A DNA stretch of 64,000 nt. Source: Mogibacterium sp. (GTDB lineage Bacteria; Bacillota; Clostridia; Peptostreptococcales; Anaerovoracaceae). The translations under genes were made by a program, and so were the position numbers. How positions within the stretch are numbered: position 1 is the stretch's first letter; each line of letters starts with the position of its first letter. This document shows positions 52,749 to 62,063 of the stretch, piece after piece. The stretch lies in assembly GCA_017431685.1 (NCBI GenBank), contig JAFRKO010000025.1:51496-115495 (forward strand). The letters are read 5' to 3'. The notes under the pieces are model-generated. The model was given only the letters and a program-made list of their open reading frames with translations. It did no database searches and was not told the DNA's origin.

Positions 52749-53503
52749 TAACAAAAAGGATAATCCCATGTCTTGACGTAAAGGACGGCAGAGTCGTAAA
52801 AGGAGTCAACTTTGAGAAACTCGGCGATGTAGCGTCTCCGGTCGACATGGCAAAACTATATACAAAGTCAGGCGCAGACGAGCTGGTGTTTTATGACATT
52901 ACAGCAAGCGCGGAGGGGCGCAAGCTCTTCACGGAGATCCTCACAGAGACGGCGTCGAATGTATTCATTCCGCTTACTGTAGGAGGAGGCATCAGCAGCA
53001 TAGCCGATTTCGACCGCGTGCTGAAGTGCGGAGCCGATAAGGTCAGCGTGAACTCCGGTGCCATCAGGAACCCGGGAATCATCACAGAGGCAGCGAAGCT
53101 CTACGGCGACCAGTGTGTGGTGCTGTCGTGCGACATCAAACGCGTGGGCGATGAGTTCAGAGTCTTTGCCAGAGGCGGCAGGGACGATACCGGTATGGAG
53201 GCTATCGAGTGGATAAAGCGCTGCGTCGGCATGGGCGCCGGAGAAGTAGTGGTCAACTCGATCGACACCGACGGCGTAAAGAAAGGTTTTGACATCGAGA
53301 TGCTCGACGCGGTCTGCAGGGCGGTTTCAGTGCCTGTCATCGCCAGCGGCGGTGCAGGCTGCATTGAGGATTTCATAGAGCTGTTCCGCAGGATCCCTGA
53401 CATTGACGCAGGTCTCGCGGCTTCGATTTTCCACTTTGGCGAAGTCTCGATAAGTGATCTCAAGAACCGCATGGCAGAAGAAGGGATCCCGGTCAGACGA
53501 TAG
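52745..53503 (+). CDS. hisF: Imidazole glycerol phosphate synthase cyclase subunit
   Basis: 252 residues, a barrel paralogous to His[18 protein letters not shown] near 7-23 has the catalytic aspartate; [11 protein letters not shown] near 82 and [11 protein letters not shown] near 199 are the phosphate sites; [12 protein letters not shown] near 174 holds the second aspartate. With HisH it closes the imidazole ring and releases AICAR. AAAAAGGAG precedes the ATG, which overlaps the hisA stop. A 67-base gap separates it from hisIE, the widest in the operon. Confidence 0.95.
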   Translation: MITKRIIPCLDVKDGRVVKGVNFEKLGDVASPVDMAKLYTKSGADELVFYDITASAEGRKLFTEILTETASNVFIPLTVGGGISSIADFDRVLKCGADKVSVNSGAIRNPGIITEAAKLYGDQCVVLSCDIKRVGDEFRVFARGGRDDTGMEAIEWIKRCVGMGAGEVVVNSIDTDGVKKGFDIEMLDAVCRAVSVPVIASGGAGCIEDFIELFRRIPDIDAGLAASIFHFGEVSISDLKNRMAEEGIPVRR

Positions 53504-53570
53504 GCGGCAGAACTGCTGTACAGAAACCGGTCCTGAACCCGCCGGAACTACCGTAATGAAAGGCAGCATG

Positions 53571-54230
53571 ATGATAGAAATTAAAGATCTGAAATTTGAT
53601 GAGAAGGGACTGATCCCGGCGATAGTCGTGGATTCAGTAACGAAGAGAGTACTTACACTCGCTTACATGAACGAAGAGAGCCTTCGCATTTCGATGGAGA
53701 AGGAGCTCACATGTTTCTTCAGCCGTTCGCGGCAGGAGCTCTGGCTCAAGGGCGAGACCAGCGGCAATTATCAGCATATAGTAAGCATTACGGCCGACTG
53801 CGACAGGGACGCGCTTGTGGTGATGGTGGAACCTGACGGCCCGGCGTGCCACCTCGGCACTGAGTCGTGTTTCGAATACCCTGTATGGGAGAGCAGCACG
53901 CTGAAAGAATTCTCGTATGAGGGTCTGATGGATCTGATAGACGGGCGCCGTACCGAGCCGAAGGAAGGTTCGTATACCAGCTACCTGTTCGACAAAGGAC
54001 TTGACAAGATCCTTAAAAAAGTCGGAGAGGAAACGACCGAGGTGATCGTTGCTGCAAAGTCGGCAGAGCAGAGCGGCGACAATGCCGAGACCGTTTACGA
54101 GATAGCAGACCTTGCGTATCACGTGATGGTTCTGATGGATGAGGCAGGCATCACGCTCGAGGAAATACACCGGGAGCTCGCTTCGCGCCATGTTATAGAT
54201 AAGAAAGTAAAACAGGAGAAGATGGTCTGA
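53571..54230 (+). CDS. hisIE: Bifunctional phosphoribosyl-AMP cyclohydrolase / phosphoribosyl-ATP pyrophosphatase
   Basis: 219 residues. The HisI part (1-115) has VLTLAYMNEESLRIS near 24-38, FFSRSRQELWLKGETSGNYQ near 45-64 and the zinc and magnesium cysteines and aspartates of DCDRDALVVMV and GPACHLGTESCF. The HisE part (about 125-215) is a MazG-like helical bundle with LDKILKKVGEETTEVIVAAK and DLAYHVMVLM. Three in-frame ATGs (53556, 53568, 53571) are possible; 53571 is best spaced from GAAAGG at 53558-53563. Its stop overlaps the next ATG by one base. Confidence 0.94.
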   Translation: MIEIKDLKFDEKGLIPAIVVDSVTKRVLTLAYMNEESLRISMEKELTCFFSRSRQELWLKGETSGNYQHIVSITADCDRDALVVMVEPDGPACHLGTESCFEYPVWESSTLKEFSYEGLMDLIDGRRTEPKEGSYTSYLFDKGLDKILKKVGEETTEVIVAAKSAEQSGDNAETVYEIADLAYHVMVLMDEAGITLEEIHRELASRHVIDKKVKQEKMV

Positions 54231-55234
54231 TGCAGAAATTCGACCTTCACATGCACACGACATACTGCGACGGGAAGGACTCCGCGGAGGCCATGGTGCT
54301 TTCTGCGGCCGAAAACGGTCTTGTGTTTGCGGGAATAACCGGCCACTCTTTCACCCCTCATGATCAGAGCTATTGCATGAGCCGCGAAGGGACGCAGGGA
54401 TACATTGAGGAGCTCAGGGGGCTGAAGCAGAAGTACAGCGGTCAGCTCACACTGCTCCTTGGTACTGAGCTGGACCGCTATGCTGACATCGATCTGAGTC
54501 CTTATGATTATTACATCGGATCCGTGCACTACATCTTTTCAGAATCAGGGAAGAAGAAGCGCGAGGAGATACTCGCGCGTCACGCGGGTGAGACAGACCG
54601 TTCTGCTTCTGATGCGGAAATGGAGGAGCTGGTCAAATTCGAGGACTGGAGCCCTGTAGATGATTACGCGGAAGATCTGTGTAAATTTGCGTTCGGTGCG
54701 GACGGAAGCTGTGAAGATCCGGTCATGCGCAGAGAAAAAATGCTGGATGTCGCTGAACTGTACTTCGAAACAGTAGGCGGCGTAGTTGCGGCAACAAACT
54801 GCGACATCATCGGTCACTTCGATCTGCTTACAAAGTTTACAGAAGGATGGGGCTTCGGTCCCTCCGGAAATGTGATAAGCAGAACGCGGTGCGGAGCCGC
54901 GGAATTTGTAAGTGACATATTCGATACAACGGATGAAAGATATATAGCCGCATGGAAAAAAGCTATAGATCGGATATTCGATGACTGCGCTGAAAGATAC
55001 AGAAATGGATTCCGGAACAGGCTTGAAAAACCCGGGGTACTTCAGGCAGGCGACAAACCTGTCTTTGAGATCAACACCGGGGCCATATCAAAAGGCTACA
55101 GAACATTACCATATCCGGCAGCTGATCAGATCGCGTATATAAAGAGCAAGGACGGCGTTCTGATACTCAGCTCAGACAGCCACGCCGCCGGCACGATCTG
55201 CAGCGGATTTGAGGAGTTCTCAAATCTTATATAA
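54230..55234 (+). CDS. hisK: PHP-family histidinol-phosphatase
   Basis: 334 residues; the family is typically about 260-280, so this member is long, with an insertion around 110-150 (KKREEILARHAGETDRS and onward). FDLHMHTTYCDGKDS near 4-18 is the HxH metal motif, ITGHSFTP near 37, GTELDRYAD near 79, GSVHYIF near 97, NCDIIGHFDL near 189 and the terminal SDSHAAG near 318 complete the trinuclear metal site. It hydrolyses histidinol phosphate, the activity missing from the single-domain HisB. It starts at the last base of hisIE and ends the operon. Confidence 0.9.
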   Translation: MQKFDLHMHTTYCDGKDSAEAMVLSAAENGLVFAGITGHSFTPHDQSYCMSREGTQGYIEELRGLKQKYSGQLTLLLGTELDRYADIDLSPYDYYIGSVHYIFSESGKKKREEILARHAGETDRSASDAEMEELVKFEDWSPVDDYAEDLCKFAFGADGSCEDPVMRREKMLDVAELYFETVGGVVAATNCDIIGHFDLLTKFTEGWGFGPSGNVISRTRCGAAEFVSDIFDTTDERYIAAWKKAIDRIFDDCAERYRNGFRNRLEKPGVLQAGDKPVFEINTGAISKGYRTLPYPAADQIAYIKSKDGVLILSSDSHAAGTICSGFEEFSNLI

Positions 55235-55257
55235 AATTTGCGACAAAAAACCTGCAA

Positions 55258-55295
55258 AATAAAGAGCCCCGCGTCAGTTCAGACGCGGGGCTTTC
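55258..55295. terminator. Bidirectional terminator between the his operon and the ABC gene
   Basis: AGCCCCGCGTC (55265-55275) and GACGCGGGGCT (55282-55292) with a six-base loop. The minus strand continues CTTTATTTT, a better T tract than the plus strand's TTTC. Confidence 0.8.
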
Positions 55296-55336
55296 AGTCG
55301 CTTTGCTGATCAGCTGTTTTTATACTTTCGCAGACT

Positions 55337-58300
55337 TTATTCGGTACGGAGGGCGACTACAGGGTCTTTGCGCGCTGCCATTCCCGATGGGATGAGTCCG
55401 GCGATGAATGTGAGGAATATGCTGATGATCACCAGAGCTATGCCTCCCACTGCAGGCAGTACCGCCTTAAGAGCTTTGATGCTGGTAAGATGCAGCAGTA
55501 TCGCGTTGATAGGTATCAGCAGCAGCAGGCTCACACCTATTCCTATGACTCCGGCACATGCTCCGATGATGATAGTCTCGGCGTTGAATATGCGCGAAAT
55601 ATCTTTCTTCGAAGCTCCGATCGCGCGGAGTATACCGATCTCCTTAGTACGCTCGAGCACGGAGATGTAGGTGATGACTCCTATCATGATGGACGATACT
55701 ATGAGCGAGATCGCGACGAACGCGATCAGAACGTAGCTGACTGCGTTTGTGATGGTCTTGAGGGACTTGATCATGACACCGGTGATGTCGGTGTAGCTGA
55801 TGACAAGATCCTCATCGCCGTTATCCTGCATGTCCTTGTTATATTTTTCGAGGAAATCGAGGAAAGCTTCCTTGGACTCGAAATCCTTGAGATAGAATGA
55901 CATAGAAACAGGCTTGCTGATGTCAGCATATCCGAGTTCACGAAGATTTCCTTCATATGAGGTTTTCTCATCGCCTGATACATACGCCGTTATGAGTCTT
56001 GTGATCTCTTCTTCACTCATCTTCATGCTGAAAGCATCCGCGATACCTGACGGGTCAACATTGAACTGGCTTCCGACAGCTTCTGCGGCCTTTCCGAGAG
56101 CAGGTCCTACGACTTCGGCATTCTGCATCATTTCGATACCCTCGCCGTACTGCCTGATGCCTTTCTGAAGCTCATCAGCGGTTATGAAAGGATCTACAGT
56201 TGAGCTCAGTGATTCTTTCAGTATCTCCGCAGGGTCGACCTGCATGGACGCAGCCTGTTCAGCAAGTGCATCATCAATGGACTGATTGATCTGTCCGGCT
56301 GCGTCGTTCAGCTGCTGTGCAAGAGCTGCAGCCATTTCCTGAGGGAGTGTTCCTCCGGATCTCTCGATCAGAGCTTCGGCTGTAATGCCGTTCCTGAGTA
56401 TTTCAAAGGCATCTTCTTCCGTGAACCCCATTTCAGGAGGGAGCGCGTTTAAGAGCTCCGGCGCGGCCTGCTGCTGCGCGGTTTCTCTTGCCTGCGCCAT
56501 GGCAGCTGCGGCAGCCTCCTCGTCCGTTGCCGCGGCGATGCCCTCCATTATCTGTGTACCGGCTGACTTAAGCACTTCACCGTAAGCCTTAAGCATCGGA
56601 TTGACCACTTTGGAATGCTTTCCGGTATTGAGGTTATCGCCCAGAACTTCATTGACGAGGCTTTTGTCAAATTTGAAATTTTCCGGATCTTCGCTGTATT
56701 TCTCCAGGATATCATCGACCATGCCTTCGCACCCTTTGCGGAGAGCCTTGTTTACATCTTCTTCGATCTTCTCAGCTGAGTCGTTTTCGCTCAGATCCCT
56801 GATCTCATCTTTCGCGATCTTTTCTATATCTTTCTGTATCGCATTCGGATCTATGTCGCCGCCGAGAGCCTTCGCGAGCTTGTTCTCGTCTATGCTTATC
56901 ATGTCCTCGAAACCGAGGCCTTCATCCGTGTTGTTGCGGATATCTTCAAAGCGCTTGCCGCTGAATACATCAGTGTTTTTGCTTTCGAGCTGTATCTTCA
57001 CGATGTCGGATTCCTTTGCGTAATCGAACATGTGCTGAGTCAGTACAGGCAGATATCCGATACCTTCGTTCATCGCGTTTGCTCCGGACTTATCCTTAGG
57101 ACATACAATACCGGTGATGCGGAGTTTCTCGGAATTCTTTATGAGATCTTCCATGAAGTCTTCGTCATCCGACATGTCTTCCCACACATCGTAATCGTCG
57201 TTGCGGCGGAAAGTGTCGCAGTTGTTTACAAGCGCAAATTCCATACCCAGGAAGTCGTCGTAAGTCCATTCTATAGGCTCGTTATCCGATTCGACTTCAT
57301 TGCCCTTCATGACCTCGTTGATCATGTCTTTGAGTTCTTTAGGGTCGCGAAGTCCGAGGGTATATACGATGTAGTCGTTGAGCTGGTTAGGATCGCGCAG
57401 CACAAGAAGCAGCTCGTCATATTTTTCAGGCCATTTGCCGGCGACAACATCATACTGAGACTTGAGCAGCTCCGGGTTGTCGAGCATCTGGAAGAATACA
57501 TCCATGTTTGCGTATGAGACCATGGAAGTCTGGATGCTGTTCATGTATGTCTGCATTATGGATCCGGGGCTCACGCGCAAAGGACCGTACTCAAGATCTG
57601 TCGAGTAGATGGTCGGTGAAATGCCGTAGCCATATTCATATGCGTTGAACCATTTGCTCGCTGTTTCGATGTTTGAATCAACATATTTCTTGAAAGCTGC
57701 AAGGTCATTTGAGCCGATGCTGGTGAGCATGTCGGTCATGATCTGCTGTTCGCGCAGTTTGTTTTCAGTACGGTTTTCTTCGAGCTCAGCTTCGGCAGCC
57801 ATGAACGAGGTGATCATGGATGTCATGTCTGCGGTCTCGGACTGTATGCTGAGAGGATAAGACGACAGAGTGTCTTCCTCAAGCTTGTCGATGTATGCCT
57901 GGAATCCGCTCGATACAGATAGTATGAGCGCGATGCCTATAATACCTATGCTGCCTGCAAATGCTGTGAGCAGGGTGCGGGCTTTCTTTGTCATCAGGTT
58001 GTTGAGTGAGAGATGCAGAGCTGTGCCCAGCGACATCGATTTGTTGCGGCGGCGGGCGGCTCTCCCGCTTGCTTTCTGCCTGTGGCTGACCGTAGCCTGA
58101 TCCGCTGCTGCGCCTCCTATCTGTTTGCCTACAGTTTTTCCGACCTGGCTGCCTACGACTGCGCCTGCCGGTCCTGCGACAACCTGGCCTGCGGCCTTTC
58201 CTACGGCTTTGCCCGCTTGCTTGCCGGCAAATTTCCCTACAGCTTCATTGCGTGAGTCCGGTTCGACGGAAACGCCTTCGCTCACGGTATAGCTGCCCGG

Positions 58301-58984
58301 AACGAACGGGTTGCTGTCGCTTATGACCTGCCCGTCTGAAAGCCTTACTATTCTGGTCGAATATGCTTCAGCCAGATCCGGGTTGTGGGTGACCATGATG
58401 ACCAGTCTGTCCGTGGATATTCCCTTGAGTATAGCCATTACCTGAGAGCTGGTTTCGGTATCAAGGGCGCCCGTAGGCTCATCCGCGAGGATTATACTCG
58501 GGTCATTGATAAGCGCGCGTGCTATAGCTACGCGCTGCACCTGACCTCCCGACATCTCTGCAGGTTTTTTGTTTATCTGATCGCCCAGTCCTACCTGTTC
58601 GAGAGCCTTTATCGCACGGGCCCTTCTTTCAGAGGCGGACACGCCCGAAAGTGTCAGGGCGAGCTCTACGTTGGAGAGCACGGTCTGGTGCGAGATGAGG
58701 TTATAGCTCTGGAAGACGAATCCGATGGTATCGTTTCTGTACGCGTCCCAGTCAGCATCCTTATATTCCTTGGTGCTGATACCGTCGATGAGAAGATCAC
58801 CGGCTGTATACTGATCGAGTCCTCCGAGGATGTTGAGCATGGTCGTTTTGCCGCATCCCGAAGGTCCGAGTATAGAAACGAACTCGCTCTCTCTGAAGGC
58901 GAGATCGATTCCTCTGAGCGCGTGAACAGTTTCTGCGCCTGTCCGGTATTCTTTTGTTATGCCTTTAAGTTCGAGCATGGACAT
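55337..58984 (-). CDS. Giant ABC transporter: LolD/MacB-type ATPase fused to an FtsX-type permease
   Basis: 1215 residues. Residues 1-230 are a complete ATPase (GPSGCGKTT near 41, MSGGQVQRVAIARAL near 143, ILADEPTGALD near 163, VTHN near 198). A Gly/Ala-rich glycine-zipper-like stretch (about 250-300) and a basic segment lead to the first membrane helix near 340. A large external region of about 600 residues follows, with acidic, Ala/Gln-rich coiled-coil-like parts (about 780-950). Three membrane helices near 1080-1200 form the FtsX domain. The ATG at 58984 has TGGAG upstream and lies downstream of the promoter at 59019-59047, which excludes longer starts. Peptide or lipid export, or mechanotransmission, is likely. 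Confidence 0.85.
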   Translation of the reverse strand: MSMLELKGITKEYRTGAETVHALRGIDLAFRESEFVSILGPSGCGKTTMLNILGGLDQYTAGDLLIDGISTKEYKDADWDAYRNDTIGFVFQSYNLISHQTVLSNVELALTLSGVSASERRARAIKALEQVGLGDQINKKPAEMSGGQVQRVAIARALINDPSIILADEPTGALDTETSSQVMAILKGISTDRLVIMVTHNPDLAEAYSTRIVRLSDGQVISDSNPFVPGSYTVSEGVSVEPDSRNEAVGKFAGKQAGKAVGKAAGQVVAGPAGAVVGSQVGKTVGKQIGGAAADQATVSHRQKASGRAARRRNKSMSLGTALHLSLNNLMTKKARTLLTAFAGSIGIIGIALILSVSSGFQAYIDKLEEDTLSSYPLSIQSETADMTSMITSFMAAEAELEENRTENKLREQQIMTDMLTSIGSNDLAAFKKYVDSNIETASKWFNAYEYGYGISPTIYSTDLEYGPLRVSPGSIMQTYMNSIQTSMVSYANMDVFFQMLDNPELLKSQYDVVAGKWPEKYDELLLVLRDPNQLNDYIVYTLGLRDPKELKDMINEVMKGNEVESDNEPIEWTYDDFLGMEFALVNNCDTFRRNDDYDVWEDMSDDEDFMEDLIKNSEKLRITGIVCPKDKSGANAMNEGIGYLPVLTQHMFDYAKESDIVKIQLESKNTDVFSGKRFEDIRNNTDEGLGFEDMISIDENKLAKALGGDIDPNAIQKDIEKIAKDEIRDLSENDSAEKIEEDVNKALRKGCEGMVDDILEKYSEDPENFKFDKSLVNEVLGDNLNTGKHSKVVNPMLKAYGEVLKSAGTQIMEGIAAATDEEAAAAAMAQARETAQQQAAPELLNALPPEMGFTEEDAFEILRNGITAEALIERSGGTLPQEMAAALAQQLNDAAGQINQSIDDALAEQAASMQVDPAEILKESLSSTVDPFITADELQKGIRQYGEGIEMMQNAEVVGPALGKAAEAVGSQFNVDPSGIADAFSMKMSEEEITRLITAYVSGDEKTSYEGNLRELGYADISKPVSMSFYLKDFESKEAFLDFLEKYNKDMQDNGDEDLVISYTDITGVMIKSLKTITNAVSYVLIAFVAISLIVSSIMIGVITYISVLERTKEIGILRAIGASKKDISRIFNAETIIIGACAGVIGIGVSLLLLIPINAILLHLTSIKALKAVLPAVGGIALVIISIFLTFIAGLIPSGMAARKDPVVALRTE

Positions 58985-59018
58985 AATTCTCCATATTACA
59001 TTAAGTTTACAATCCAGA

Positions 59019-59047
59019 ATTCTACATCTTTTATTATGTATCTTCAA
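59019..59047 (-). promoter_or_regulatory. Promoter of the giant ABC transporter gene
   Basis: On the minus strand TTGAAG (59042-59047), a 17-base spacer and TAGAAT (59019-59024). The transcript would start near 59012, giving a leader of about 28 nt. Confidence 0.7.
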
Positions 59048-59196
59048 TCACTGCACCGACAACTTACGGGATTTTCACAAATGATTCACAAAAGAGACCG
59101 GGCAGCTCGCATAAGATGAAAAAGAATGATAAAATATAAAAGTTCCGGCCCGGATAAGGGTCCGTTCAAAATAATAACCGAAAGGCGAAACCATAA

Positions 59197-60993
59197 ATGG
59201 CTAATAACTGGACTATCAACGAAAATGGCAACATCGTATTCCCTGTACCTGATACCGTAAAGATCCCATGGGACAAGAGCAGGGGCGATCTGCCGCTTAC
59301 AATCGAGTATTTCAACGGAACCATGTATGAGAAAATCGAGGAGACCGCTAAGAAGCACCCTCTGAATATAGCTCTCGATTTCATGGGGAAACATATAACA
59401 TACAAATACATGATCGACCAGATCAATCTCTGCGCGAAATCTCTCAGGATACTCGGTATCCGCGAGGATGACAGGGTCACGATCGCGATGCCGAACTGCC
59501 CTCAGGCAATTTACATGCTGTACGCGATCAACCTGGTCGGAGCAGTCGCTAATATGGTGCATCCTCTGAGCGCCGAGAAAGAGATAGAAAACTATCTCAA
59601 TATGTCGAACTCAGTCATGGTTGTCACCCTCGACCAGTTCTATCACAAGATCGAAGCTATTCGTAAAAATACAAAAATACAGAATGTAATTATCGCCCGC
59701 ATCAGGGATGAGCTGACAAGACCTATCAGAGTCGGATACATGCTCACCGAGGGACGCAAGATCCAGAAGATCCCGAAGGACGCGCCGGTTTTCCAATGGC
59801 CTGACTTCATGGGTCTGGGCAGACACTGCGGATACGAATATAAAGTGAAAAGGAAGCCTGATGACCCGGCGGCAATTCTTTACTCGGGCGGCACCACGGG
59901 CATCACGAAGGGCATAGTGCTCACCAACCTCAACTTCAATGCTCTGGGTGGACAGGTCATCGCCGCGAACCCTATATACAGGGTGGGTGACAAGATGCTT
60001 TCCGCAATGCCTATATTCCACGGCTTCGGCCTCGGTGTATGCATTCACACCATGCTGGCAGGAGGAGGACGCTGCGTGCTGGTACCAAGGTTCACACCTA
60101 AGAGCTATGCGAAGCTGATCACAAAATACAGATGCAACTTCATCGCAGGAGTACCTACGCTGTTTGAGGCGCTTCTGAGGCTGCCGTCAATGAACGGTGC
60201 AGATCTTTCGTCACTCAAGGGTGTTTTCTCGGGCGGCGACTCACTCTCTATAGAGCTGAAAAAGAAATTCGACAAGTTCCTGTATGATCACAATTCAAAG
60301 ATACAGGTCCGCGAAGGATATGGCACAACGGAGAGCGTTACGGCGGCATGTCTGACTCCTCCGCAGATGCACAAGGAAGGCAGCATCGGCATACCGTTCC
60401 CTGACATGTACTACAAGATCGTAAAGCCGGGTACTGCTGAAGAGCTGCCGTACGGCGAAGAGGGCGAGATCCTCATGTCCGGGCCTACTGTAATGGCCGG
60501 CTATCTCGACATGCCTGCCGAGACCGCGGATACTATCAGAGAGCACGAGGATGGTCTCAAGTGGCTTTACACAGGCGACCTCGGCACTATGGACGAGGAA
60601 GGCTTCATCTACTTCCGCGGCAGAGCAAAGAGGATGATCATCTCGTCGGGATACAACATTTATCCGGCACAGCTTGAGAACATATTTGATGCACATGAGA
60701 AGGTGCAGATGAGCTGTGCTGTCGGAGTTCCTGACAGCTATAAGATGCAGAAGGTAAAGATGTTCGTGATGCCGAAGAACGGCGTTACTGCGGACGACGC
60801 TCTCAAGGAAGAGCTCCTTGCTTACGCCCGGAAACACATCGCAAAATACGCAATGCCGTATGACATTGAGTTCCGCAAGGAGCTGCCTAAAACCCTTGTA
60901 GGCAAGGTGGCTTACCGCGTGCTCGAAGAAGAAGAGGCTGAAAAGTACAAAGCGGCACAGGAAGCTGCAGATACGGCAGCAGAAGCAAAATAG
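59197..60993 (+). CDS. AMP-forming acyl-CoA synthetase/ligase
   Basis: 598 residues. The adenylate-forming signatures are LYSGGTTGITKGIVLTN near 227-243 (P-loop), REGYGTTES near 370, YTGDLGTMDEEGFIYFRGRAKRMI near 454-477 (Asp/Arg hinge) and LPKTLVGKVAYR near 568 with the catalytic lysine. The substrate (fatty, aromatic or other acid) cannot be read. An alanine/glutamate-rich tail of about 20 residues ends the chain. AACCGAAAGG lies about 10 bases before the ATG. The MtnA-like gene follows after 14 bases, an unusual pairing that suggests one pathway. Confidence 0.9.
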   Translation: MANNWTINENGNIVFPVPDTVKIPWDKSRGDLPLTIEYFNGTMYEKIEETAKKHPLNIALDFMGKHITYKYMIDQINLCAKSLRILGIREDDRVTIAMPNCPQAIYMLYAINLVGAVANMVHPLSAEKEIENYLNMSNSVMVVTLDQFYHKIEAIRKNTKIQNVIIARIRDELTRPIRVGYMLTEGRKIQKIPKDAPVFQWPDFMGLGRHCGYEYKVKRKPDDPAAILYSGGTTGITKGIVLTNLNFNALGGQVIAANPIYRVGDKMLSAMPIFHGFGLGVCIHTMLAGGGRCVLVPRFTPKSYAKLITKYRCNFIAGVPTLFEALLRLPSMNGADLSSLKGVFSGGDSLSIELKKKFDKFLYDHNSKIQVREGYGTTESVTAACLTPPQMHKEGSIGIPFPDMYYKIVKPGTAEELPYGEEGEILMSGPTVMAGYLDMPAETADTIREHEDGLKWLYTGDLGTMDEEGFIYFRGRAKRMIISSGYNIYPAQLENIFDAHEKVQMSCAVGVPDSYKMQKVKMFVMPKNGVTADDALKEELLAYARKHIAKYAMPYDIEFRKELPKTLVGKVAYRVLEEEEAEKYKAAQEAADTAAEAK

Positions 60994-61007
60994 AAGGCAG
61001 ACCGGAA

Positions 61008-62063
61008 ATGGAAAGACAGGATAAAGGGCTCGCGTGGATGCTCCAATATGAGAATATCGCCTGGTATGAGGATGGCGTGGTCAGGATACTGGACCGGCGT
61101 ATTTATCCTATTAAGGTGATCAAGGTGGAGTGCAGGACCCATCAGGAAGTCGCTGATGCTATACGTAAAATGGTGACACAGAGCGCCGGTCCGTATACTG
61201 CGGCGGCCATGGGCATGGCGCTGGCCGCATACGAATGCAGGGGCAGAAGCGAGGCTGAGCAGACAGAATATCTCAAGGCCGCCGCTTATACCATCTCGCA
61301 CGCGAGACCTACCACCACCTGGCGCATGGAGAAGATAACCGAAGCCTGCATCGCGGAGGCAAAAAAAGCTCTCGCGGGAGGGATGGATGACGTCTCCGAA
61401 GTCATAAAAGATTTTGCCATTGCTCAGAATGACGAGAGATATGCCGGCATCAGCAGAGTCGGAAAGTACATGGCGGAACTCTTTCCGGAACACGGGGCGG
61501 TCATGACATACTGCTTCGCTGAAACCATAGTCGGTATGATGCTTAAAGAGGCCGGGCTGCAGGGTAAAAACATAAAGCTCTTCTGCCCGGAGACCAGGCC
61601 GTACTTTCAGGGCGCCCGCCTTACGGCAAGCGTAGCGCGCGACATGGGCTTTGATGTCACCATAATAACCGACGGAATGCCTGCCTTCGTAATGAAGAAG
61701 GAGGGCATTGACGTTTTCACGACCGCGGCTGATGTGATCTGCTGCGACGGGCATGTTGTGAACAAGGTGGGTACATACAATACGGCGATAGCCGCGAAGT
61801 ATCACGGCATTCCTTACTACGTCAGCGGAACGCCTGATCAGGGACATCCGACTGTTGATACAGTGAAGATAGAGATGAGAGACCCTGACTTTGTGCTTCA
61901 GGCGATGGGAACTCCTACAGCGAATCAGGAAGTGAAGGGGTATTACCCGGCTTTCGACATTACGCCGCCTGAGCTGGTAAGCAGAGTAGTCACGGATCAG
62001 GGCGTGCTGTCACCGTATAAACTGTCGGACTACAAGGGTGTGAAAGATCAGTTTCTGGTCTGA
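61008..62063 (+). CDS. Divergent MtnA / eIF-2B-alpha family sugar-phosphate isomerase
   Basis: 351 residues, the length of methylthioribose-1-phosphate isomerase. It keeps LDRRIYP near 28, a CPETRPYFQGARLTAS segment near 192 with the catalytic cysteine, and TTAADVICCDGHVVNKVGTYNTAIAAKYHGIPYYV near 243-277 with the catalytic aspartate. The highly conserved VRGAPAIG of MtnA is replaced by TQSAGPYTAAAMG near 63. The substrate may therefore differ from methylthioribose 1-phosphate; ribose 1,5-bisphosphate-type or other aldose 1-phosphates are alternatives. It is co-transcribed with the acyl-CoA ligase, and its 3' end overlaps the convergent EamA gene by 16 bases. Confidence 0.75.
   Translation: MERQDKGLAWMLQYENIAWYEDGVVRILDRRIYPIKVIKVECRTHQEVADAIRKMVTQSAGPYTAAAMGMALAAYECRGRSEAEQTEYLKAAAYTISHARPTTTWRMEKITEACIAEAKKALAGGMDDVSEVIKDFAIAQNDERYAGISRVGKYMAELFPEHGAVMTYCFAETIVGMMLKEAGLQGKNIKLFCPETRPYFQGARLTASVARDMGFDVTIITDGMPAFVMKKEGIDVFTTAADVICCDGHVVNKVGTYNTAIAAKYHGIPYYVSGTPDQGHPTVDTVKIEMRDPDFVLQAMGTPTANQEVKGYYPAFDITPPELVSRVVTDQGVLSPYKLSDYKGVKDQFLV

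Noticed and set aside
59611..60048. Minus-strand frame inside the acyl-CoA ligase gene
   Set aside because: A shadow of a conserved coding region with no start signal; the same applies to the other antisense frames within the his operon and trpS.
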